Part shown: positions 1 through 6,533 of the stretch, in pieces | Position numbering within the stretch: the stretch's first letter is position 1 | How the letters are laid out: each line of letters starts with the position of its first letter | Assembly: GCA_023664685.1 (NCBI GenBank) | Contig: JAMPFC010000021.1 | Span: forward strand, 1-35,290 | Source of the DNA: Roseburia sp. | Lineage (GTDB): Bacteria > Bacillota > Clostridia > Lachnospirales > Lachnospiraceae | Direction: 5' to 3' | Length of the DNA: 35,290 nt | The notes under the pieces: generated by a model | Databases searched by the model: none | Told to the model about the DNA's origin: nothing | What the model saw: the letters and a program-made list of their open reading frames with translations, nothing else | Made by a program: the position numbers and the translations under genes

Positions 1-17
1 AAAAAACTGGGCGTGGA

Positions 18-44
18 TAAGAGTGGACAATTTGTACACTCTTA
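18..44. repeat. 27-bp near-perfect palindrome
   Basis: The arms TAAGAGTG and CACTCTTA pair perfectly and the pairing continues inward (ACAA/TTGT) after a single mismatch, leaving a one-base centre. No T-run directly follows on either strand, so it is not a convincing terminator. It could be an operator or hairpin belonging to a gene left of the window. Confidence 0.5.
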
Positions 45-290
45 TGACATTTGGGTGGGGGAGGGGGTGGGAAGAGGAGGGGGAAGGGAGAAAAAAGTTG
101 AGGGGATGTATGAGAAATTTTTGGGGGGATTTGTGAAAAGTTTTGGGAGAAGTACAAAAAATTTGGGGAGGGTTTGAGAAAGATTTGGAGAGAAAGTTGG
201 GGGGATTTGGAAAAAATTTGAAGAAAGAATTGAAGAGAAAATTGAAAAAAATTTTAGAAAAAGTACGAGAAAAAATCTGGCTAGAGAATT
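45..290. repeat. purine-rich low-complexity tract with G-runs
   Basis: The plus strand is almost all A and G with scattered TTT. It begins with four closely spaced G-runs (about 53-71: GGG, GGGGG, GGGGG, GGG), which fit the G-quadruplex pattern. It continues as degenerate copies of a unit like GAAAAATTTGGGG; for example AGTACAAAAAATTTGG near 151 resembles AGTACGAGAAAAAATCTGG near 263. No credible gene or ribosome site is seen. It probably marks a decayed or slippage-prone intergenic segment. Confidence 0.6.
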
Positions 291-295
291 TCTGA

Positions 296-592
296 CTACA
301 AGAAAACATTGCAGACAACCTTAAACATTTTTGGAACTAAGCTTGTCGGATAAGGATGGGATAAAGTTCGGACGCCCCTGAGCGGATAGTCTCCTGACAA
401 TAAAAGAAAGCCTCTACTGCCGCAATTTAAGTATGTCAACGTCGGTAATGATGAAAAAGAAGTTTCTTTTTCCCTACTGTTGCCCGCACCCTTGCCTTGA
501 TTTTTTGCTGCTGATCCCCCGGTGGCGGAAATTATCCCGAACAATAGAGCAAGAGAAAGTAAGCATACAATCAATTTTGGTTTTATTTTCAT
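296..592 (-). CDS. small putative secreted protein, possibly a truncated remnant
   Basis: This is a 98-residue ORF of unknown function. Residues 1-28 look like a signal peptide: KIKPK, then a hydrophobic stretch LIVCLLSLALLFGII, then an SATGGSAA cleavage-like region. A short charged segment (KNQGKGAGNSREKE) follows. The start is supported by GAGGAGAAAC upstream and by a sigma-A-like promoter. From about residue 47 the sequence looks unlike a folded protein (SRGFLLLSGDYPLRG...), and the ORF ends at the low-complexity tract. The 3' part may therefore be frameshifted or replaced. No family is recognised; it could be a real small exported peptide or the surviving 5' end of a longer gene. Confidence 0.45.
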   Translation of the reverse strand: MKIKPKLIVCLLSLALLFGIISATGGSAAKNQGKGAGNSREKETSFSSLPTLTYLNCGSRGFLLLSGDYPLRGVRTLSHPYPTSLVPKMFKVVCNVFL

Positions 593-640
593 AGGCCTTG
601 TTTCTCCTCATATTTTAATGTGTTTCTTGGGAACAAAGCC

Positions 641-669
641 ATTATATTATGAAATATGCCATTCCGCAA
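641..669 (-). promoter_or_regulatory. sigma-A-like promoter of the small secreted ORF
   Basis: On the minus strand TTGCGG (669-664) and TATAAT (646-641) are separated by 17 bp, about 50 bp upstream of the ATG at 592. The -10 is consensus and the -35 is moderate. Confidence 0.5.
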
Positions 670-688
670 ACTTAACCATACATTTGTT

Positions 689-1534
689 TTAATTCCTGCT
701 GTAAAATATATCATGTAGCAAAGCTTGTACCTGCTCATAGGCGTCCCTTTTTGTCATTTCAATTTCTTCTTCATCCATTAGTCCCAAAAAGTCTGCTATA
801 TCTCTAGGGCCTACATGCTCAGGAGACGCAAATTTGCCTGCGAGTTTTTCTTTCATTTCCAACACAAGTTTATTGTCCGCATTTGCTTGAAACTCTCTTG
901 CTAATTCTTTTACTCCACCCCTGTAATGTTTGATCAAAAAATATATATCATAGGCATCTTTTGCCTTCCCGCGCCCCATTGCCGCCGTTTTCATAATTAA
1001 ATACGGAACTACTGCAATTACACTGACATTTGCAATATCAATCGCCCCATCGGGTCTTTTCGCTTCCAAAAGAATTTTCTGTGAGGGATAATCAAATGCA
1101 AAGTTGCCGCCGGTAGCTTTTAATGCTTTCATCCCTTGCACATGTTGGCTTCGCTTTTTTTCCTGCGTCCCTCCATACATTCCTGCGAGAATATCTACAT
1201 CCACATCATAAGAAATCCCCTCAATTTCTACCGTTTTGACAAATGAAAAGTACTTTTCCGGATGTTCCCTATATCCATTTTCCCGAAGAATCCTTGCCAT
1301 ATTTTGATATCCTGCGTCCTGTAATGTTAGATGGTTAATCAATACATCCACATCTACACTGCCAATATGTCCTTCCCCCGGAAACATCAGATCCGGAACC
1401 CAACCTCCTACAATCCGAATATCTTCTTTGTATTCTCCAAAAATATTTACCAACTCCACTAATATTCTATGGGCAGCCTCTTTCTGTCCCTCCGAATAAT
1501 CTACACTATGTTTTAACTCTTCATCTCGTATCAT
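689..1534 (-). CDS. AbiEii-like nucleotidyltransferase toxin (type IV toxin-antitoxin)
   Basis: This 281-residue protein resembles the AbiEii/MenA-type nucleotidyltransferase superfamily. Residues 42-63 hold the GG...DVDV signature: VGGW at 42-45, then aspartates D61 and D63 as likely metal ligands. A later KAKDAYDIYFLI segment matches the conserved K/R-KD-x-x-D-x-Y block of the family. Toxins of this family stop growth by transferring nucleotides, for example to tRNA 3' ends in MenA; the target here is unknown. The ATG overlaps the stop codon of the upstream gene (ATGA, 4 bp), and AAAGGAG lies within the end of that gene, so translation is probably coupled. The antitoxin-first overlapping arrangement is typical of AbiE systems. 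A chromosomal nucleotidyltransferase with another role is the main alternative. Confidence 0.75.
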   Translation of the reverse strand: MIRDEELKHSVDYSEGQKEAAHRILVELVNIFGEYKEDIRIVGGWVPDLMFPGEGHIGSVDVDVLINHLTLQDAGYQNMARILRENGYREHPEKYFSFVKTVEIEGISYDVDVDILAGMYGGTQEKKRSQHVQGMKALKATGGNFAFDYPSQKILLEAKRPDGAIDIANVSVIAVVPYLIMKTAAMGRGKAKDAYDIYFLIKHYRGGVKELAREFQANADNKLVLEMKEKLAGKFASPEHVGPRDIADFLGLMDEEEIEMTKRDAYEQVQALLHDIFYSRN

Positions 1535-2553
1535 TTCAAAATCTCCTTTGAAAGAACCGTTTCTGCGATTTCCTCCCCACGGCCTTTTATCTGCATACTA
1601 TCTAAATATACCTGCAACGGTGATGCTACCATATCTTCTCCAATAACCCGGCTATCCTTTTTATAAGAATCATTTTCCAGTGAAAAGATAATGACATTTG
1701 CACCACTGTCTACTTCTTTCAATCCCATGTAGCGAATTGCCTCCAGTATATCCTCCGGTGCAATATATACATGGACTTTACTATAACGCACCACTGGAGC
1801 ATAGCGAACACCACCGGAAAAACCTGTGAGATAATAATCAATACCCATGTCCCTCTTTAAATTGCTTAATTTTCCCTCCAATACAGATGAGCTGTCTAAA
1901 CTATAGCAGGAATAAGTTTCGACTGGCTTTTTTCCATATGTTTTGCTCCACTCTTTCAAAAGTGATTCCGGCTCTGAAATATAATATCCCTCTGTCGATT
2001 TTTCTGCCCATGCATTTTTTATCAAAAAATCCATTACCTTCGAAACCTGACCGATACTACATTTTACCGTCTCTGAAAGATGTTTTAGCCGCCATACTTT
2101 ATTTATATCTGCAAAAAGTTCTCGCAAAATCAAAGAAGAAACCACAGATGACCGCTCAAATATCGTGGTCGATGCCATGCCCATTTCCGGTTTTGGATTC
2201 TTATTCCCCCGTTCAGAAAGATAAATAGAATGCCCAACAAACCAACAATTTCCAGCATGATCAAAATACCCAACACCATTTTTCTCACATATATCTGCAG
2301 TTCTCTCTGATATATAAGGTGACACTAATACATAATCTTTCTTATCTTTCTCTTGCTTCTCTAGTAGTTGCAGCACAATAGATGGATATGATTTTAATAT
2401 GACATACGCATGTATTTTAAACTCAAATCCATCATCCATCTCAATAGACGCAATAAAGCCATATTCCGTTAATGCACTAACTTCATATTTTTGAATGTTA
2501 GGAAGTTTAAGAAATTTTTTCGCCACACATTCCATTGACGCTATGGGTTTCAC
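1531..2553 (-). CDS. AbiEi-like transcriptional antitoxin
   Basis: This 340-residue protein has a winged-helix-like segment near residues 145-195 (KVWRLKHLSETVKCSIGQVS, then a KVMDFL helix). Regions with LTGFSGGVRYAPVVRY and VHVYI resemble the C-terminal part of AbiEi-family antitoxins. Those proteins neutralise the partner nucleotidyltransferase and repress their own operon. GTG at 2553 is preferred over the upstream in-frame GTG at 2571, because AAAGGAG (2568-2562) lies 8 bases before it and would sit inside the gene otherwise. The gene is first in a two-gene operon with the toxin. The helix-turn-helix is internal rather than N-terminal as in textbook AbiEi, so this may be a divergent branch. 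Confidence 0.65.
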   Translation of the reverse strand: MKPIASMECVAKKFLKLPNIQKYEVSALTEYGFIASIEMDDGFEFKIHAYVILKSYPSIVLQLLEKQEKDKKDYVLVSPYISERTADICEKNGVGYFDHAGNCWFVGHSIYLSERGNKNPKPEMGMASTTIFERSSVVSSLILRELFADINKVWRLKHLSETVKCSIGQVSKVMDFLIKNAWAEKSTEGYYISEPESLLKEWSKTYGKKPVETYSCYSLDSSSVLEGKLSNLKRDMGIDYYLTGFSGGVRYAPVVRYSKVHVYIAPEDILEAIRYMGLKEVDSGANVIIFSLENDSYKKDSRVIGEDMVASPLQVYLDSMQIKGRGEEIAETVLSKEILK

Positions 2554-2565
2554 TCTAATCACTCC

Positions 2566-2602
2566 TTTCACTCATGTAGTGAAATCTATTATATCAGTGA
2601 AA
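2566..2602. promoter_or_regulatory. operator half-sites for AbiE autoregulation
   Basis: AGTGAAA occurs at 2578-2584 and 2596-2602, an 18-bp pitch, and its inverse TTTCACT at 2566-2572. The last two form a palindrome with a 5-bp centre. One copy sits between -35 and -10 and the palindrome covers the start of the transcript and the ribosome site. AbiEi antitoxins are known to repress by binding inverted repeats at their promoters; that these are the sites is inferred. Confidence 0.55.
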
Positions 2603-2616
2603 CTTGTTTATGTCAA
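2588..2616 (-). promoter_or_regulatory. consensus sigma-A promoter of the AbiE-like operon
   Basis: TTGACA (2616-2611) and TATAAT (2593-2588) are both perfect consensus hexamers separated by exactly 17 bp, about 35 bp upstream of the GTG at 2553. Such a strong promoter under a repressor site fits a self-repressed toxin-antitoxin operon. Confidence 0.8.
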
Positions 2617-2701
2617 CTTGATACATTTTTCATAACCATTACTTCATTCTAAGCGTTCTAATATTGATTTGTTAAATTATTGATTATTCAGCGGCTTCCG
2701 T

Positions 2702-2852
2702 ATTTAATACAATAGATTCCCGAAACATGAAACGCTCTCGCTCTGTAAGTTACGCAGTGGTAAGGGTGTGGAAAGTGCAAAATCCGCACTTCCCGCACCT
2801 CTTACCAGCGTACTTACAATTCCATGTTCTGGGAATCTATCGTAATTTAAAT
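2702..2852. repeat. 151-bp imperfect palindrome (long hairpin element)
   Basis: The two halves pair along almost the whole length. From outside inward they are ATTTAA/TTAAAT, ATAGATTCCC/GGGAATCTAT, CATG/CATG, GTAAGTTACGC/GCGTACTTAC, GGTAAGGGTGTGG with CCGCACCTCTTACC, and AAGTGC/GCACTT around the loop AAAATCC (about 2779-2785). No protein is encoded. It could be a miniature inverted-repeat element, a structured RNA or a long bidirectional hairpin. A terminator role is doubtful because no clear T-run follows. Confidence 0.7.
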
Positions 2853-2921
2853 ACCGCAATTCTGCATGGAACAATCAGAAACATATCTTATTTTTACAAA
2901 AGGGCTTGCGGTATATCAGAA

Positions 2922-3037
2922 GAAATGCTTTCCCGGGTATGGGTTAGAAATGCGCCGGTATGAGGCATTCGTATTTTGGATGCCCATACCGCTGCGTATT
3001 TATATAGCGCGAGCGCCCATACACCGGGAATCATTTC
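2922..3037. repeat. 116-bp imperfect palindrome (second hairpin element)
   Basis: The outer arms GAAATGCTTTCCCGGGTATGGG and CCCATACACCGGGAATCATTTC pair with few mismatches. An inner hairpin pairs GGTATG-A-GGCAT with ATGCC-CATACC. It ends about 50 bp before the M14 peptidase ATG. In size and nested stems it resembles the 2702-2852 element, although the sequences are not obviously homologous. It may be a mobile palindromic repeat or a leader structure for the peptidase mRNA. Confidence 0.65.
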
Positions 3038-3087
3038 TCCCCCTCCCGCATACAATAATACAATCATCCCCCAAAAAAGGAGTCCCC

Positions 3088-3909
3088 ATGAAGAAAAACG
3101 CACTCTACACCTATTCCGGAATGGAAAAGAAACTAAAAGAACTGGCCGGGCAGTATCCCAGACAGTACTTCCGCTGCTTTTCACTCGGCACCACCTATGG
3201 AAAAAGAAACATCTACGCCTGCTGCCTCGGCAGCGAGACAGCGAAAAAGCAATTCGTCCTTACCGCCTCGATCCACGGGCGCGAATATATCAATACGACC
3301 GTTTTACTCCGCATCATGGAATACTATCTGGCGCATTACGAAAGCACTTGGCAGGAGGCGTGGAAGGACGTATGCATCTACTTTCTCCCTATGCTGAATC
3401 CGGACGGAGTCTGCATCTCCATGTCCACAGATGCTGTCCACTGGAAAGAAAACGGTCAGGGCGTCGATCTGAACCGGAACTTCCCATGCGGCTTTGGCAG
3501 GGGAGCCGACCGAAAAAAAAGAAATCCCGGAAACTTCGCCGCCGATCAGCTCGAGACAGGATTCCTGATGCAGTTTATCGAGGAACTCAGCGCACCGATC
3601 GGCGTCATCCACTACCACTCGCGGGGCAGCCTGATCTATTATGACTACAAAGTCCACGGAACACTTAGAAAACAGATCGTCGAAATTGCCAACGCCGCCC
3701 ACCGGGTAACAGGCTACAAACTCGCCGCAAATACAAAGGACACCCTGCCCGCCGGAGGCTTTGGCGACTGGTGCGTATACAAAAAAAAGATACCGTCCAT
3801 CACCATCGAGACAGGATTTTTAAAAACCCCCGTACCCCGCTGGCAGTTGAACGGTATTTATAAACGGAATTTATTTTTGCTTCGTGATCTTCTTTCCCGT
3901 ATTTTGTAG
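3088..3909 (+). CDS. M14-family zinc carboxypeptidase, cytoplasmic
   Basis: This 273-residue protein is a compact M14 metallocarboxypeptidase domain without a signal peptide. Visible family residues are HGRE (zinc ligands H63 and E66), NPDG (104-107), DLNRNF (127-132, with R130 as substrate-binding arginine), YHSRG (third zinc ligand H177) and ITIETG with catalytic glutamate E241. Bacterial relatives often trim peptidoglycan peptides or gamma-D-glutamyl bonds; the substrate here is not evident. The ATG at 3088 follows AAAAAAGGAG. The frame is open further upstream, but that part lies inside the palindromic element and has no ribosome site. The last 39 bp overlap the end of the convergent sulfotransferase gene. 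It is one of only two plus-strand genes in the window. Confidence 0.85.
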   Translation: MKKNALYTYSGMEKKLKELAGQYPRQYFRCFSLGTTYGKRNIYACCLGSETAKKQFVLTASIHGREYINTTVLLRIMEYYLAHYESTWQEAWKDVCIYFLPMLNPDGVCISMSTDAVHWKENGQGVDLNRNFPCGFGRGADRKKRNPGNFAADQLETGFLMQFIEELSAPIGVIHYHSRGSLIYYDYKVHGTLRKQIVEIANAAHRVTGYKLAANTKDTLPAGGFGDWCVYKKKIPSITIETGFLKTPVPRWQLNGIYKRNLFLLRDLLSRIL

Positions 3910-5892
3910 CTCATCACCAAGCTGTATATAGATCTCGTACTGGTCAGGCGGCAGGACATCAAGCCACATTGCGATCCGGTAATCTGCATCCTCAAACGTC
4001 TTCATCGTCTGGTAAGTATCTGCAAATTCAACAAACCATGTTCCGCATTCCTTACCGGAAAAATATACTTTTTTGATCGCATGATCCACCTCATGGATAT
4101 AGAAAATATCCTCTTGTCTGGCATATTTGACAAATGGCTCTTCCACTGGCGGCGCAGACGCAAAATCAAGCTTCTCTGCCTGCTCATCATCTAACTTCTC
4201 CGGACGTTTGAGATCGCCGCCAAGATAATCGTTGTTCTTGACAAGCGTCTTGGAAAGCGACGCCATATCCGGGCAAAATTCATGTGCACGGAAAAATCCG
4301 GGCTTTACATAATACTCGCTGATGATTTTCTCCGTATCAAAATCGTACTCCCGGATCAGCCCAAGGTTTTCCTCAATCTCTGGAACAAGATAACCCGCCA
4401 TCACATAAAGCCGCCTCTTCTCTTTATCAAATATGGCATTGGAACGGATCTTGGACTTCGGACACGGAAACCTCTTATACAGTTTCACAGTCTTTTCCTT
4501 CTCGTTCACTTCATAAAAACTGACATAACTCTGCTCGTCCTCATCAAAGAACTTCACCTTCCGGCGTTTGTGCCAGTGGTTGTCAAATACCATGATGTAT
4601 TTTGTATCTGGCTTTGGCTCTGCCTCCGGTTCTACTTCAAATACCGCATGCTGTTGATAAAACCACGGTACATACCCGACCGGCCGAAGAACCTTTTCTG
4701 CCATCTCTGTATTTTCCCAAAATCTCGGATCCGCCAATATCCACTTGATCTCATCCCGCCCCCAGTCAAACATAGCGACCGAATGGATATTCCGCATGGA
4801 AACAAGCATGGCGTCCTGCTCCTCATCATACGAGGCAGAATTGATGTGCGCCCAGTCCATCATGTCCTGATATGTCTCATCAAACAAATCCCCAAGTTTG
4901 ATCTTATGCACGATCTCACCATTTTCCCGGTCAAGCTCGAGGATGAGATCCTCGGAATGGTTCTCCAGACTGTTTCCCGCAGTAAGGATATTTCCTCCCG
5001 GCGTCTTTTCCTCCACCGTATGGTGCGCTCCGTTTTTGACCAGATACGTTCTGCCAACTCGCCCCAGATAATCCATGTCGTACATCTGGACAGAATGCGG
5101 ATTGGTAAAAGATGGTGCGGAAATCTCCCTCTCCATAAAAAGAAAACGCCCCTTTGACAACGGAAATATCCCGTAGCCCTTTGGTTTTCTCCTGAGATAA
5201 TAACGTATTTTTCCCTCTCGGTCAAACACACACGGTTTGATATCGATTCCTCCGGCAATCAGTATATTTTTGAAGCGGGAATCTTTATTTATCTTCTTTG
5301 GAATAATAACATCTTCCAAATCCGGCGGAAGCGGCGCAGTCGTGAGCGGAAATCTCCGGCTGTCGCACGACTCCCCATTTTCATCCAGAAGCTCGATGAC
5401 CACTTCGGTACTTCTTCCGGCATAGAGACCGAGAATCGGAATCCGGTGGCGTTTTTCCGGCGGATACTCGAACACGAAACTAGTATCTTCCATATCGCCT
5501 GTCACGGTCGCCCTCACACGATAATCCATGAGTGTTGTAAAAAGCACAAGCGCTGTCAGAGGCGCCTCCCCAAATGGATTTACCACTGCAAGAATATTAT
5601 TAAATGTATACTTCTCGCTTCGCAGCTGCAGCTCCAAAAACCAGTCTTTTGCCTGTGAAGTCAGTGAATACATCTTCTCCTCATGTACATTTCCCTTGAC
5701 CGAGTCCGTCTGGGCGCGCCGAAAGACCTCCTCATAATCAAGAGACCCTCTTTCCACCCACTCTTTCGGGCGGACTACGATCGTTCCACCATTGTCATGG
5801 TAAACCTCTTTTTCCCTAGCCTGCCTGAACTTACGAAATTCCCGTCGTTTTTGTCCGAGCTTCGACCTCAGTTTTTCTGATAAATTACCCAT
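3871..5892 (-). CDS. aryl-sulfate sulfotransferase (AssT family), no signal peptide
   Basis: This 673-residue protein resembles arylsulfate sulfotransferases, six-bladed beta-propeller enzymes that move sulfate between phenols through a sulfo-histidine. Family signatures are GAHHTVEE (H290/H291), MDWAHINSASYD (H349), VSMRN (R367), QQHAVF (H415, the equivalent of the catalytic histidine), YIMVFDNH and RSNAIFD. The charged N-terminus (about residues 1-35) has no export signal, unlike periplasmic AssT of E. coli. It starts 35 bp after cysC with AAGGAG before the ATG and is probably the last gene of cysD-cysN-cysC-assT. That context suggests sulfation connected to intracellular PAPS, although characterised AssT enzymes use aryl sulfates rather than PAPS as donor. 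The 3' end overlaps the M14 gene by 39 bp on the opposite strand. Confidence 0.8.
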   Translation of the reverse strand: MGNLSEKLRSKLGQKRREFRKFRQAREKEVYHDNGGTIVVRPKEWVERGSLDYEEVFRRAQTDSVKGNVHEEKMYSLTSQAKDWFLELQLRSEKYTFNNILAVVNPFGEAPLTALVLFTTLMDYRVRATVTGDMEDTSFVFEYPPEKRHRIPILGLYAGRSTEVVIELLDENGESCDSRRFPLTTAPLPPDLEDVIIPKKINKDSRFKNILIAGGIDIKPCVFDREGKIRYYLRRKPKGYGIFPLSKGRFLFMEREISAPSFTNPHSVQMYDMDYLGRVGRTYLVKNGAHHTVEEKTPGGNILTAGNSLENHSEDLILELDRENGEIVHKIKLGDLFDETYQDMMDWAHINSASYDEEQDAMLVSMRNIHSVAMFDWGRDEIKWILADPRFWENTEMAEKVLRPVGYVPWFYQQHAVFEVEPEAEPKPDTKYIMVFDNHWHKRRKVKFFDEDEQSYVSFYEVNEKEKTVKLYKRFPCPKSKIRSNAIFDKEKRRLYVMAGYLVPEIEENLGLIREYDFDTEKIISEYYVKPGFFRAHEFCPDMASLSKTLVKNNDYLGGDLKRPEKLDDEQAEKLDFASAPPVEEPFVKYARQEDIFYIHEVDHAIKKVYFSGKECGTWFVEFADTYQTMKTFEDADYRIAMWLDVLPPDQYEIYIQLGDELQNTGKKITKQK

Positions 5893-5927
5893 ACATTCTC
5901 CTTAAACAGTTTTCCGTAAAACTGCCC

Positions 5928-6533
5928 TCAGCCTTCTCGTTTTATGATCTCCTCAAAGACCTGCCCGGCGCACTCGCAGGGCGTATTTTTTACAGTATCA
6001 AGAATCAATTCCGGGTGAAGCGGCGCTTCATATGCCGAATCTTTTCCGGTAAAATTCTGAATCTGTTTTTTGTAAAGTCCCTTTGGATCACGTTCCATGC
6101 AGGTCTCCAAATCCGTATCTACGTAAACCTCGATAAAATTTCCTTCGCCTGCCCGCTCTCTTGCAAACTGTCTCATCTTGCGAAACGGAGAGATAAACGA
6201 TACCAGTGTAATGATCCCCGCATCCTGAAACAGCGCTGCAATCTCACTGATGCGGCGTATATTTTCATTTCTATCTTCATCGGTAAATCCCAGATCGGAA
6301 TTGATCCCGCACCGTATATTGTCACCATCTAAAAGATACACTGCCTTTCCCGCCTCATTCAGAAGTTTTTCCAGTTCTACTGCTATGGTAGATTTTCCGG
6401 AGCCGGAGAGACCGGTAAACCAGACGACGACCCCCTTTTGCCCCAACACGGAACACCGCTCTTCATAAGACACTTTATTCGGATGCCAGATGATGTTTTC
6501 ATTCTTGTTCCCTGAAACCATAACTTTCTCCAT
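5928..6533 (-). CDS. cysC: adenylylsulfate (APS) kinase
   Basis: This 201-residue CysC phosphorylates APS to PAPS with ATP in the cytoplasm. It has a complete P-loop GLSGSGKST (41-49), LDGDN (68-72), the R-x-x-N-I-R-R-I segment near 88-95, SPFR (115-118) and KGLYKK (151-156), all typical of active APS kinases. Length is normal. The annotated ATG overlaps the cysN stop by one base (TAATG). A second ATG four codons downstream (6521) has GGAG at better spacing and may be the real start. It lies between cysN and the sulfotransferase gene and supplies the PAPS step of the operon. Confidence 0.92.
   Translation of the reverse strand: MEKVMVSGNKNENIIWHPNKVSYEERCSVLGQKGVVVWFTGLSGSGKSTIAVELEKLLNEAGKAVYLLDGDNIRCGINSDLGFTDEDRNENIRRISEIAALFQDAGIITLVSFISPFRKMRQFARERAGEGNFIEVYVDTDLETCMERDPKGLYKKQIQNFTGKDSAYEAPLHPELILDTVKNTPCECAGQVFEEIIKREG

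Noticed and set aside
18..44. Palindrome at the left edge as a terminator
   Set aside because: The T-run on the minus strand starts about 11 bases after the stem, too far for an intrinsic terminator.
2866..3087. Upstream in-frame extension of the M14 peptidase by 74 codons
   Set aside because: It runs through the 116-bp palindrome, has no ribosome site and reads unlike protein; the ATG at 3088 has AAGGAG and begins the domain properly.
4282..5157. Long plus-strand ORF of 291 codons
   Set aside because: It is fully inside the sulfotransferase gene on the opposite strand, has no domain and a composition typical of an antisense shadow.
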